A stretch of 64,000 nt of DNA from Rotaria macrura (taxonomy: Eukaryota > Rotifera > Eurotatoria > Philodinida > Philodinidae). Each line of letters opens with the position of its first letter. Positions within the stretch are counted from its first letter, which is position 1. Location of the stretch: NCBI GenBank assembly GCA_900239685.1, contig OENT01000361.1, positions 1 through 64,000 on the forward strand, given 5' to 3'. A program made the position numbers and the translations under genes. Shown piece by piece: positions 47,155 to 58,285 of this stretch. Under the pieces are notes generated by a model. That model had not been told where the DNA came from, did not search any database, and was given only the letters and a program-made list of their open reading frames with translations.

Positions 47155-49628
47155 ATTGATTGTTTTCTTGCTATGAAAAGCAACTTTTTATGTATTATAT
47201 ATTTCCATATTTTACTAAATAAATATAAACACAGACTACACGTCTTCTTTTTTATACAGTCGAGAGTTGGCGTTTATGGTTAAATAACGATATCGAAAAG
47301 ACGATGTGATGAAAATACGATCCTCGAAAGATAAGCAACAATTCTAGCGTAAATATGTAAAACGGTTTTTCAAACATTTCCAGAATGTGATATTGGATTA
47401 TCTTTGCTAAATCTACCTTTCAAAGAATATGTCCTGATGAAACACATTAAAAACATTGATCATTGTTTTCCGACGAATCACAGTAATACAACTAATTTAT
47501 ATACAAACATCGAAGCAATTATAGCCATACTGTTTTTGTTCTTAACAGTCTCAACGATAGGAATCAATTCATTTCTATACCTGATGATCAATGTGGTATT
47601 GCTAGAAATGCATACATACGACAATGTACTTCTTCGCAATCCATGAATATGAGTGAGTATATTTTTCAATCGCACATTGATAAGTCAATCTCTAAACTTC
47701 ATTTCAAACTGTCATAAGACCTAATACATACCAAGCACTACTTAATACCCTGCAGTGTTCAACAATAAAAACAAGAGTCCACTCTTTATTCATACTTTGT
47801 TATTCGAGAAAGGTTCACATATATTCTTTATTTTACTGTATTGCATTTAGTCTTCTGATGCAATCAGTGTCATTTGTGTAAACAAACCTATTATAGGGAA
47901 ACGATAATAATTGTTGTTTGATGATTTCGATATCCGTACGAACATGAAATCTAACTGACTCGCGATAGAATTATCACTCGAATTCAGCATAAACTTTTAG
48001 GAGAAGTTCCATAAGAATAATATGAATAAACTGAATGTTCAACGCCACTAGTGACTCTAAACAGGTGCATTATATTTAACATGTATTTCATCCTCAGATG
48101 TAGATGAATATGTTTCTAGAACAAAATTAGGGCATTCAAAACGGTTGTTAACAACATCCCATTGAACGAACGCTGTAAGATTCTCAGAAAATGTAAGATC
48201 TTATTCACTTCATAAATGGCTTCATTGTTCATCGTGACAACGATGTAAAAGCAAGCAGATTTACTTTTCAGACGAACTATCAATCGTTCATGAGTTTTAT
48301 GTTATGCCGTAAACATTGATTGAAAAAATTTGATGAATTTTTCCTAGTCAGGTCTATAGTAATTCGTGGGCAATAAAAACAATGCGTCATTAACATACAT
48401 CAGAAGGATGCATTCATCCAAACACTAGAACCGTTTAACTGTGGCACAAGTCGATGAGAAAGTCATCAAATCATCTTTAGTAAAATTGACACAATGTTGA
48501 ATATTCAACACAAAAATGATCACAAACCATGGGTCACGAAACACACTGCCGTTAAAAACTAATACTTACCGATCAAAATAACTTATCCAAGGCACAAATA
48601 AATCTCATGGACTAACGATCAAGTTAAAGCTTGCATACGTAACTGATGAATGTGACTAAAAGTATTAAACCAATACGACCAGCATGGTAAATCTGCTATT
48701 GAAAAACTGCATTTGTGACATCTAAAGTTCATCCACTATATGAAAGAGAAAAGGAATTTTGAGTAACAATCGTGCTACACTACAACGAGAGACGACAGAG
48801 CCAATCTTTTATCTTTGTAGTGACCAAGCAAACGAACATGTTTCAACAGTGTACCAAGTGAAATGAACTAAGGTCTAAGGAACAAAAATAAATCAATAAG
48901 AGCGCGGGAGAGACATACTACTTTCTGTGAAGATCAGACTTGTTATAATCTTTTATACAATACTCAAATTTAAACAACTGTCATTTTTTTTAATCGCTTT
49001 TACTCAACAATACTTAGAATGCAAAGTGTAGCTCACATAGGGTGGCCGTCATTTTAACAATTTGTGAAATAGCTAATAGATGGAAGAGAGAAAAGGTCGA
49101 TGTACACACGTACATTTCAAATGATCTTGTGAAGCGAAAATGTTTTTAATGGACGATACCGTTGTCTTAGGCTTGTTTAATCTTCAAAGATTTCCTTCCC
49201 GACACAGCTTTTATAGTTGCTTTCAATAATCACTCGTTCAAACAAGTATGAACCATCGAACATTTACTATCTATAGTTTTCGTTCTGATCATCGAGATTC
49301 ATATTTTTTTTGTTTGCGACATGCAGGCCCTTGTTTGATAAATCGAATTACTTTTCTACCTGTATTTTTCAAGCAACTCAAGCAATAAAAATCGGACAGG
49401 GCTCTGATTTTTCATCGTACTTGATTAATATCGGATGAATCATTTCGAAAAAAAGATCAACAAGCAGAAAAATATCGCATAGAAATCCAATGAACAAAAA
49501 AACATCAACCAATATATTTTCAGTCTATGGTTTTCCGCTGTGAACACAAGTGAAAATCATCGTTTCATAGGCAGCAATCAATTTAATACTTTCATAAACT
49601 TATTCAATTAATTCAAACGGAAACTAAA
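47155..49628. other. Intergenic, no supported gene
   Basis: AT-rich. A short frame with one hydrophobic segment (47404-47646) starts with TTG and is not called. Confidence 0.4.
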
Positions 49629-50039
49629 ATGCGTACGGTCCTCTACGTAGACAGGATGTTGATCTTTGTAAATCGGCTGTCAATTGAAGCAGCATACGTC
49701 AGTAAACGCCGAGAGTCTTACGATCAGCAACTACTAGATGATGTTCGAACTCTCATCAATAGAAATGTGGCTAACATGGGCAGTCGGTACCAACGAAAAT
49801 CACTAATTGAATCGTTGAAACGAGAGGATACTGTTCCGCCGAATGAACAAACATCAGTCGAAGATAAGGAAAAAACTGACGACAATGGCAATTCGGAAAA
49901 AAATCAATTGCAGGAACAAATTACGACAATGCTATTCAAATTGGCATTAACATGTGTCTGCACATGCTCTGATGAAGCAGATTCTAATGCAATGTGGAAA
50001 TGTGTTGGAAAATGTTTTGATTGGGTGAATGCGGCATAA
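49629..50039 (+). CDS. Small hypothetical protein, Cys-rich C-terminus
   Basis: 136 aa from an ATG, no recognised family. Residues 25-28 (SKRR) and 66-68 (LKR) include dibasic sites, the middle is acidic and polar (about 70-95), and the end holds five cysteines (CVCTCSDE, then MWKCVGKCFDW). There is no clear signal peptide at this start. An in-frame AATAAA at 50137-50142, about 100 bp after the stop, and lack of low complexity support a real gene. It could be the last exon of a longer gene; a CTCTACGTAGACAG acceptor-like site lies at 49640-49653. Any peptide-hormone idea from the dibasic sites is speculation. Confidence 0.45.
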   Translation: MRTVLYVDRMLIFVNRLSIEAAYVSKRRESYDQQLLDDVRTLINRNVANMGSRYQRKSLIESLKREDTVPPNEQTSVEDKEKTDDNGNSEKNQLQEQITTMLFKLALTCVCTCSDEADSNAMWKCVGKCFDWVNAA

Positions 50040-51466
50040 TGAACATTGTACACAAGTACGAGTATTGAAAGTAAGAACAACAAGACCATCACTTTATCTA
50101 TGCACCGTTTTCTAAAAACGTATCTAAATTAGTTTGAATAAAGTACACACACTTGAATGCTGATTAGTAAAGTTTATCATTTTTCAAAATAAAAATCCTA
50201 ACAACTAAGCTATCGCTCTATTGATTATCTTAATAGTTGATAAAACAACCGAAAGGACGAACTATCACACAATCCTAACCTGGATCCTGTCTACTTCATC
50301 GGATTTGAAAATGATAACTCCAATCATTTTATGCAACTTATATTTCTTGCAGATCGATTCCAGTTTTTTAAAAGTGACGTTTAGGTAATAATGCATGGTC
50401 TTTTCTCTTTCCAATATTGAGATACGAAGTTCAATAACACAACATGTATCTTAAAATAAAAAGTATGTTTTGTCTAAATATTAATAGAAAAAGATGCCAG
50501 TACGACGAACTAATGATCATCATGGACCTCAACAACTGTAGAAATAGTAATGATTGACACCCAATAATAACTATCGTAGGGTTTACTGAATTATTCTATT
50601 TCTTCATCAGTGCTTTCGATTTTTGTCTTTATGGAAATACTGACCCACCTTATTTGGAAAGCAATATTGGCATGATCGAATAAGATCCAATATGAACAAG
50701 AACACAGAACATATGCTGTAGTAAGAATACTACTTTAATGTCTCGATGCATTTTAAATTTCAATAGAAAATGCAATCTAGCACTAGAAAAACAAGCAATG
50801 TCTCTTCATCGACATTCAATACGTTGCAGATGACTAGGGATCTTCCTCGTCAAACTATTAAAACGATTGAAAAATTCAACCTTCCGAAATGAGTATGAAA
50901 TAGTTTGGAGCGACGAAGAGAATTCGGGACGAATACTAGTATTCACAATTTTATCTAGTTGATTAACACCAATGAATAAGAATTTTCATTCGACTCATCT
51001 ACTCCTAAAACATATAAAGACTATGTTACACATCAAATCTTTGTCTTGTTCATCTAGTTAATTTCTTAGAGAAATTAAGTTGTTTTTCGAATTTTATGCT
51101 GCACATCATTCTACTACATTGATAATTCATCATGGTTTTTATTATAGTAGTTATAGTCTTGGATGATTTTTTAACTTTATACAAGTAGTTATATGATTAG
51201 CACTCGATGAAACCAACATCCGTATTTGTCATGTTCTCTTGTCAAGCGTAAACCTATTCAGATGTCTGATTCATAACATAAAGAAACAGACAATAGAATT
51301 TATGTACAAGTAATGAGAAAATTATTCTTGTTGGAAAAAAAAGGATCTGCATATATATATATTGTCATATTCTAAGCATGATTAGGTCACAAAAGTTCAA
51401 GTGTTGGTTGAAGATGATTACATCGAATATCATATTCAGCATTTTGTTCAATGATTTAACTACTGA
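50040..51466. other. Intergenic, nothing recognised
   Basis: AT-rich 3' flanks of the small gene and of the minus-strand APP1-like gene. No further gene. Confidence 0.4.
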
Positions 51467-52855
51467 TTATTTAATCTTTAAATCTTTAGGTAGTTCATCG
51501 ATCGGATCAGTAAATATAAGCCATTTTTCTCTTGGTATATCTTTAAATGCTTCCATAAATCGATGATTATCTTGTGTTTCACCTTTGACAGCTCGAATAA
51601 ATATTTTATGTACTCGTTTAGGATATTTTCGAGCGATAAATCCATAAACTTCTGGATCACGTTCACCTGAATCTCCAATTAATACTAGTGTTCGTAAAGA
51701 ATTAAAAATAAAATAACGTAAATGATTAATTTTGTGCATTTTTGTATCTATATACAAGCAATTGTGGATAAAAATGCAAGAAAGAAAAGAAATGAATTCA
51801 CCCATACCATAGGAATGAACAAAATTATAGATTGACATGGAAGACCAATGAAAATGACTGTCAAATATAGAAGAGTAGATGGTAATTGATAGCTCAAGAA
51901 ATTACTAATACATACCGCATATGAAAAGTACCATCAGGAAACTTGTAATCATCGACAAATTCTTTCGTCACAACGTACAGTTGATCTGGCATTGCACTCA
52001 GATAATGAAATGAAGAATTGTCATATTTATTTTTCCATGCACGATATACTTCTGGCATTCCTAGAAAGTCACATAGAGTCGTGCCATGAAATTATCTTTG
52101 TATTCAATTTAATCTATGGCATCATAGATATAAATAATATATATGAACTGACCTTCTACGACACGAAAGCTATGAATGAATATATTAGCTGCTAATCGAA
52201 TTTTATCTAATACTTCACTAATTTTAATTGTATCGTCAATATCAGATATGAAAGATATGCCACGTCGTTCTAGTAAATGAATTTTTCCTTCCCATGAATC
52301 ACCGTTATCTCCAACTGCTCTATACGTTATAACGGAACCCATTTGTAATCGACTTTTTAATTCTTGCACATCGATATTTGGCATAATGACGGATGTACGA
52401 AATTGTCCGTGTTGATCGGTTTTGGTGGTAAAATTATGCTTGTCTCCAATGATAATAAGAATTTCTTCATCTGTTTTACCTCGAACCATAAATGGTTTAA
52501 TACGATCACGTTGAAATGTATCGTTATAATAAACAATCTGTTCTGGTGTTGCAAGTAAACGTGCGATACGTTCAGCTACCGTTGAAGATGATTCACCGAA
52601 GAATTTATTTCGACTTGATGTTTGAAAACGCCAACCATGAAGATTTAGACGCCAATTACCATCTTTACGTTGAAATCCAATATTAGGAAATAACAGCATT
52701 TCTTCATGATTGTAACGATTTTTCGTAGCGCCTAGTTTTCCTTTCATAACATTCTTTATTCTAGTTTTTAAATTTTGAACGAATTGAGTATGACTATGAG
52801 CTATGATGCTAAGAAAAACGAAGATTACGAGCGATGACCAAGTTGACCAAAGCAT
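51467..52855 (-). CDS. Secreted APP1-like phosphatidate phosphatase domain protein
   Basis: Four exons on the minus strand: 52855-52153, 52060-51916, 51857-51808 and 51747-51467. The introns are 92, 58 and 60 bp; the product is 392 aa. A signal peptide is predicted at residues 1-23 (LVIFVFLSIIAHSH). The catalytic domain (APP1/DUF2183) has the HAD-type motif DIDDT at 205-209 (DxDxT). It is followed by GMPEVYRAW, FHYLSAMPDQLY and FPDGTFHMR, then DTKMHKINHLR and LIGDSGERDPEVY. Yeast App1 dephosphorylates phosphatidic acid at cortical actin sites. This protein seems to be exported instead, so the substrate may be extracellular lipid. The 50-bp third exon is easily missed, and its inclusion is what keeps the frame. 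The family occurs in fungi, bacteria and some animals; its origin here is open. The ATG at 52855 is preferred because only it yields a clean signal peptide. Confidence 0.85.
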
Positions 52856-53646
52856 TATTCTATGCAGATAATTGAAGAAGATAAAAACGTAGCAATCGAT
52901 CGTAAAATATTCCAAACAACTTTCTTCTTTGCTTATCTCTATCTAGAGAAGATCGGGCGAGGCTAGTTAACTACTAATCAGAATATATATATATATATAT
53001 ACCAGAAGTGTTCGGAAAATATATAAACACATATCAAGTCTGGATAATATCTTTCATAAACATTGCATAGATATCATATGATAAACATTGACTAGTTACA
53101 AATGCAAAATGCTGCTAGATTTATGTATGTCTCATTAAAAAGAAAGTTCAAATTTCTATTCTGTGTATCTAAAATCTGTGTAAAACAATCAATTATCTGT
53201 TAAAATCAATAGACTATAGATCTTTTTATTATGATATTGATATACAACAATCTTTTTTGTTATTTACTTACTTGTTCACTAAATACATGCATGGAATGAG
53301 GTACTCACTGACGTTTCATTCATAATTTTCTTTGATAATTTCTCGTGCGGTGAAATGTAAAACTAACTTTCATTATTTCATATTCAAACTCGTCCGATGG
53401 ATGTGATATGATAAAATAACTGAATGTTATATCCGTTGAACAATAGGCATTTCACTTCTAATCCAGAGAATCCTAATAACTGAACTGTGATTCAATCAAT
53501 CAACGGACCATATTAACATATCATTGTCGAATTCAGTATACAATGAGAAACTTTATATTTTCGAATACAACTGCCTCGATAGATGACTCTGGTAGTGCGA
53601 AAATAAGAACGAATACATTGTCCAAATTTTTCGAGCATTCGAACCA
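52856..53646. other. Divergent intergenic region
   Basis: About 790 bp between two divergent genes, probably holding both promoters. It contains an (AT)n run at 52983-53001. No clear TATA box beyond this run. Confidence 0.4.
52983..53001. repeat. (AT)n microsatellite
   Basis: Nineteen bases of AT alternation, about 130 bp upstream of the APP1-like start. Confidence 0.85.
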
Positions 53647-54528
53647 ATGTTTACTTCTTTAATTGCGTCTTTTCCATGGCAACCATCTGTAAGATGGTAG
53701 TTATTTTTAAACATCAAAATGAGTAAGTAGTTGTCTGCACGTGTATACCACAATGTTCACAAATTATCATTCAAAGATTTGTCAACTCCAGTCATACATG
53801 AAGTCGATACTCGACAAAATTCCACTCTAACTGTATTTGATGGATCTCGAGATGATGAAAGTAAATTGGCAAAACAATTTTGGAATTCAGTCGTACTAAT
53901 GCCACCGGTTGAATCTACATTAGTGTGCAAAGAAATTAGACAATGTACAAGAAGTCGACCATTCTACGATGAAAAGCACAAACGTTTGTTTGAATATAAA
54001 TAACTAAATAAATTTATTTATTTATTTAAATTTCTATAATTGATTATCGATTTTCATATTATAGCCAGATTATCGGCAGCTATGACCAAAGTGCATCAAG
54101 AAAAAACCATGAGAAGTCGATTATAATTTGAAATAAAAACGAAAACACCGAAGTTTTTCTTTTTCCATATAGACCAAGAATATGAAGAGATTGCTGCCTT
54201 AAAAGAAGCTGAAGATGAAGGAAGACGAATACAAGCTGTTCGAGAACGACACCAGCAATTAAGACATCTGTTTTTTAAACAAGCTAGAGTCAATCGGCTA
54301 AAAGTAATTTTTTTCAATCATTTTTTTCTTCACTACACAACCCAACACTATCAATCAAATGTATATTCAATATTTTAGCATCAAGAATGGGCAATGCCTA
54401 ATATGAATAGTTATTCAATTCATGGTAACTTGCACGGAAGTACTATATATTATCAAAGTGCAACGAATATTGGATATAACAATGACAATGATATCGATCG
54501 AGAACTAGTTCGTTCTTTACCAGATTAG
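53647..54528 (+). CDS. Unrecognised five-exon gene with coiled coil
   Basis: Exons 53647-53688, 53731-53983, 54065-54115, 54173-54303 and 54379-54528. The introns are 42, 81, 57 and 75 bp. The joined frame is 208 aa and starts MFTSLIASFPWQPS. Residues about 115-155 form a charged helix likely to be a coiled coil (EIAALKEAEDEGRR, RERHQQLRHLFF). The rest has no motif I know. The shape (short, basic helix, aromatic ends) recalls small ciliary microtubule proteins, but this is a weak impression. The last two exons are well supported by splice signals and phase. The 51-bp third exon has a weak donor (GTCGAT), and the second exon ends at GTTTGT. The stop is only 28 bp from the stop of the convergent Arf-like gene, so their 3' UTRs probably overlap. 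Confidence 0.6.
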
Positions 54529-54556
54529 AAAAAAACAAATAGACTTCGTTCTAGTT

Positions 54557-55384
54557 TTATAATTCCATTAGTTCTATGAATGATTGTCGAATTTTTTTAA
54601 GATCCTCATTAGAATTATCATTCAAATTAACATTAACAACTTGCCATTTGAAGATACTTGCACGAGAAGCCTTGAGAGTAGCTAAAAAATGAAAAGCTAC
54701 TTCTAGGTTAGTTAATAAATTGTCATTATTATTTTCATCGATCGTTTTTTCATCTTGCTGCACACCAACGGAACTTTGATATACAACAATAAGAACGGGA
54801 ACTCGATGAAGTAATTTGTTCGCGAGAGTTTGTGAAAGTAAATGAAGATTAGTATCTAATCTTGATCGGTCATTCACGTTAATTAACCAAAGAAGAAGAG
54901 AAGTATTCGAGAAATGATAAGACCATAATTGTCGCAGAGAAGGTTGACCACCACAATCCCACAACGTAATTCTATGACTACGTCGATGACAAAGACGACG
55001 ACTATGAAGTTCTATAGTTTCAACATTGTATCCTAAGATAAAGAGAGAGGCAATGCTCCGGAGAGCTGTTGTCTTTTTCGCTTCTTACTTACCGATGGTT
55101 GGTTGAGACAAAGTATTGGAATCCGTTGATTTTTTCGCACTACATATCAACCGTGTAAATAGATCGGTTTTACCTGCACCATCTAAACCTAGAATGAGAA
55201 CTTTTTTCTTCGTACACAAACGTTGCTTGTCATTGAAGTCATGAAAACTAAAACAATTTGGTTTTCTATTACATAATAATGTAGATAATGATTGAGAATG
55301 AGGAATGGTCGGGAATCGGTATTTATACTGGAAGCTTGATATGTTTGAAATATTGTAGTTTGATTTCGAAATATGTGTACCCAT
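54557..55384 (-). CDS. Arf-like small GTPase, divergent
   Basis: Two exons on the minus strand: 55384-55093 and 55032-54557, with a 60-bp intron (GTAAGT to TCTTAG). The product is 255 aa. Gly2 in MGTHISKS fits N-myristoylation. The P-loop GLDGAGKT is at 66-73, the switch I threonine is in PTIG (about 96), and WDCGGQ with catalytic-type Gln is at 122-127. These mark the Arf/Arl group of membrane-traffic GTPases. The N-terminal extension of about 60 residues before the GTPase fold is long for the group. Where NKxD should follow the beta-5 strand, the sequence reads VVYQSSVG, so the guanine-specificity motif is lost. An acidic and Asn-rich insert (near ENNNDN) follows. It may bind nucleotide weakly or act as a pseudo-GTPase. 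The large insert and changes suggest a lineage-specific Arl. Confidence 0.8.
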
Positions 55385-56380
55385 TCTTGTTTTCGTATCC
55401 TCGACTTCTATCGATATAATATGCGAAGAAATAAAATGTTCACATCAATTATATATTCATCATCTTCGTTGTTCAAATAAAAGTGATAGGGCTTCTCTCG
55501 CGTTTATAACACAATTAATGTGTATATACACAAGTAAGTCTCTGTTGATATTGTTATTTTTACATCACTCGTCGTCAAATGATCGTTCTGGTCTACACGC
55601 TAAAATGTTTCTTAGGCTTTTCGTCAACGAAGAAAAAAAAACAATAATAGATAATAGACGAAGTGTATATTTTTTATGACGTGAAAAAAATAGAAACATT
55701 GCTTGTCCTTCTCTCACTAACAAGACGTTGCTGAAAAACGAAATGAATAAATTGAATGGCACAATGAGGCAAGTACATGTGTTATCAACCGTACTGAGCA
55801 GTCGCAACCTTGAATTCATCATATTGATGCAAAAAAAATAGTTATTTTTGCTATTGAATAAATCAAGGAGAAATCACTTTCTTTTTAATTATTCAATGAT
55901 TGTTTTCAACGTATTCAAGGCACACCAGCTTATTTTTTCTCTTGCTATCGAAATTGCCTCATTACAAACACATTTGTCTCTTCCATTCACGAATTACTCC
56001 AACACGCCGATCATAACAATGTAAATAAATGATACCTTAACTCTGTCCTTCAGAAAAAGACACCAATCGATGTATCGTCATCAATTTTCTGTTGATATCT
56101 AAATTGGATTGTATTCAATGATCTACTTGTAAAAAGATATGTATAATTGACGTCAATATCAATGTAATCATTCGATTGAGATACTTGTAATTGATTTATA
56201 GTCGTTAAAGTGTGAAAGAAAAAGATGAACGTGTACTATCACTAATTGATTGATCGCTAACCAACAAAAATCATCGGATAATAGTAGTCTATGTATATGT
56301 CTATAAATACCGACGAAATAATCGTGTTTGTACATACTGCTCTCTTAATCTCAAAATTCACCGCGTCAACCGTTTAAAAT
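55385..56380. other. Divergent intergenic region
   Basis: About 1 kb between the Arf-like gene and the homeobox gene. An 85-codon minus-strand frame (55565-55822) has an ATG but no family, and lies where promoters are expected; not called. Confidence 0.4.
56302..56308 (+). promoter_or_regulatory. TATA box candidate for the homeobox gene
   Basis: TATAAAT, 79 bp before the start codon. Placing the transcript start about 30 bp downstream leaves a 5' UTR of roughly 50 bp. Confidence 0.45.
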
Positions 56381-57094
56381 ATGACGACGATGAACAATGA
56401 TCAGAATGAATGCCATATAAGTGATAATGATCTATTCAATACAACGGCAAGGTAAACACAATATTTCATGATGTTTTCAATTGGAATATCGAAGTAGGTA
56501 TTACTGCATTTAGTTCCACATCAGGAAACTTCGGTACAAGTACACCGTACTCAACATCTAAACCACGAGTGAATTTTCATTCGATTGAATCATTAGCATC
56601 GTCTTTTACGTTTTCTCCCTCGGTTCCTATTGAAAAGAATGGTAAGGTTGTTTTTTGTTTCATTTTATCATTTTCTTCGAAGCGGAAATCAACAAGTGCA
56701 GTAAGTCAAATTGGATTCATTGTGCAACTGTTCGATTCCTAGTAATCTCCAGACTTAAGCTAATTTTTATTGTTTATGTTCTAGATGATAGTGGCCATTT
56801 CTCTTTGAATTCATTTAGTTCGTCGTGTCAAGAGTATTCTCATGCTACCAGGCGCAATGAACGAAAGGTTAGTATTTATAGATGCTATTCTTGTCGAGTT
56901 AAACTCACTGATTTTTATTGTAGTCCAGAAGAAAATTATTTGATTGGCAAGTCTGGTATCTGAATCAGGTTTATGCTCAAAATCGATATCCAACACCCGA
57001 TGAACAACAACAAATTGCTTCTCATGTACTGTTGCCAGCATCGTCAGTTCGCATATGGTTTCAAAATCGTCGTGCACGATATGGAAAGAAATAA
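56381..57094 (+). CDS. Small homeobox transcription factor
   Basis: Exons 56381-56451, 56514-56641, 56785-56867 and 56924-57094. The introns are 62, 143 and 56 bp; the product is 150 aa. The first 90 residues are Ser/Thr-rich with no motif. The homeodomain fills the C-terminal 60 residues: a basic N-terminal arm (RRNERKSRRK), helix 1 WYLNQVYAQN, the loop RYPTPDEQQQIA, and recognition helix VRIWFQNRRARYGKK. W48, F49, Q50, N51 and R53 are all present, so DNA contact should be intact, with Q50-type site preference. The protein stops two residues after the domain, making it very short for a homeobox factor. The class is unclear; sequence outside the core is too divergent for me to assign it. The last intron cuts the N-terminal arm. 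Poly(A) signal at 57135-57140. Confidence 0.85.
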
Positions 57095-57112
57095 CTTTTT
57101 TGTTTCTTGTTT

Positions 57113-57140
57113 TTTATTTTAAATGTATCGTTTCAATAAA
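57113..57140. terminator. Overlapping convergent poly(A) signals
   Basis: AATAAA on the plus strand (57135-57140) serves the homeobox gene. AATAAA on the minus strand (57118-57113) serves the F-box-like gene. Cleavage 10-25 bp after each would make the two mRNAs overlap antisense at their ends. Confidence 0.5.
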
Positions 57141-57146
57141 TGTAGT

Positions 57147-58285
57147 TCAATTAAGAAAATAGCGTCTTCGATTGACAATTGGGATACTCTTTGTGTGAAT
57201 GCAGACGGTTTGATTCCGAGTCATGATATTGTAATATCCGGTTATTTCCTGCATTGTGATTAATGACCAATATGGACTTTGAAATGTGCTTATAACGTCT
57301 GGTATTCTGAATGTTTTCAGTTGAAAATTATCATCTCCTCGTAGAAGAATGGTGAATTCGAAGCGATTCAACTGAGGAAAGTTCTCTTTCAAATAGATCT
57401 CCCATTGTTGACCCTTAAGACAATCTGTATCCAACGTATAGAATTCCAATGCAATGTGCTCTGGTTTAGATTTCAAATTCTTTAGTATTGCTTTCAATTC
57501 ATCGAAATTAACATTGATGTCGTACATTGTTCGAAGTGAAAAGCTGAGAATGGATGAGGTTCTCTCGGTTATTGATAGACTGCAGAAAGACAATCAATAT
57601 AGTTATATTGCAAGTTCGGCTTACTTGTCATAGCTTTGAATGGCTTCGAAGTTGCAGGTATTAAGTGTCACGCTGAGACATGTAAGTTCAGGACAAATAT
57701 AAAGCAAACGAATCAAATCATCAATTGATTGAAGAGTTATAGCAAGCTGTTTGACTTTAGAAAATTTTGAAGAATAAAACGTCGGAATATTCAAAGGCTT
57801 GATCGAAGCGATGTAAACTGAATGAAGAGTGCCACTATTCGAAAACAGAATATCGATTGAAGACGAAGATGCTCCATAGATAATGTTCAAATCGGTTAAA
57901 TTTGCCAGTGTCTAAAAACAGAATTGATATAGAACCGGTTGATTCGTGTTTTCCTAGAAAATGTTACTGGAATATCATCAGATGTTGTATGTATTAATGT
58001 TAATTCTTGAATATTCGAGGCTAGACTTATTTCGGTTGAAGACAAATCTGCTTGTTTGATAGTAAGTGAATAAAGGTATGGCCCAATTATCGAAAGTAGT
58101 TGGTAGTTTCCTGGATAAGTTGAAAGGTTTTTATAGGTAATAACAAGCGATCGGGAAAATTGCGAAATCGTACTATTAAGACGACTATTTAAACCATAAA
58201 AAGCAATAATAATATCATATTGAGATAGATAGTGGCAAATATTTAACAGGATTTCGTCTGGTAAGTATTCAATTGATGAAATCAT
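57147..58285 (-). CDS. F-box-like leucine-rich repeat protein, three exons (second copy)
   Basis: Exons on the minus strand: 58285-57968, 57911-57625 and 57579-57147. The introns are 56 bp (GTAACA to TTTTTAG) and 45 bp (GTAAGC to TCTGCAG). The product is 345 aa. The F-box start is clear: YLPDEILLNICHYLSQYD, then FYGLNSRLNSTI. Leucine-rich segments follow (LANLTDLNIIYG, LTCLSVTLN). The family role is substrate recognition for SCF ubiquitin ligases; the target is unknown. It is shorter than the relative at 1.5-3.3 kb (581 aa), mainly by lacking C-terminal repeats. Both splice pairs give clean protein across the joints. It converges on the homeobox gene, with 52 bp between the stops. Confidence 0.85.

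Noticed and set aside
47404-47646. Short frame with one membrane-like segment
   Set aside because: TTG start, no partner exons, and random AT-rich DNA often gives such segments.
55565-55822. 85-codon ATG frame on the minus strand
   Set aside because: Hydrophobic and low in motifs, in a likely promoter region, no support.
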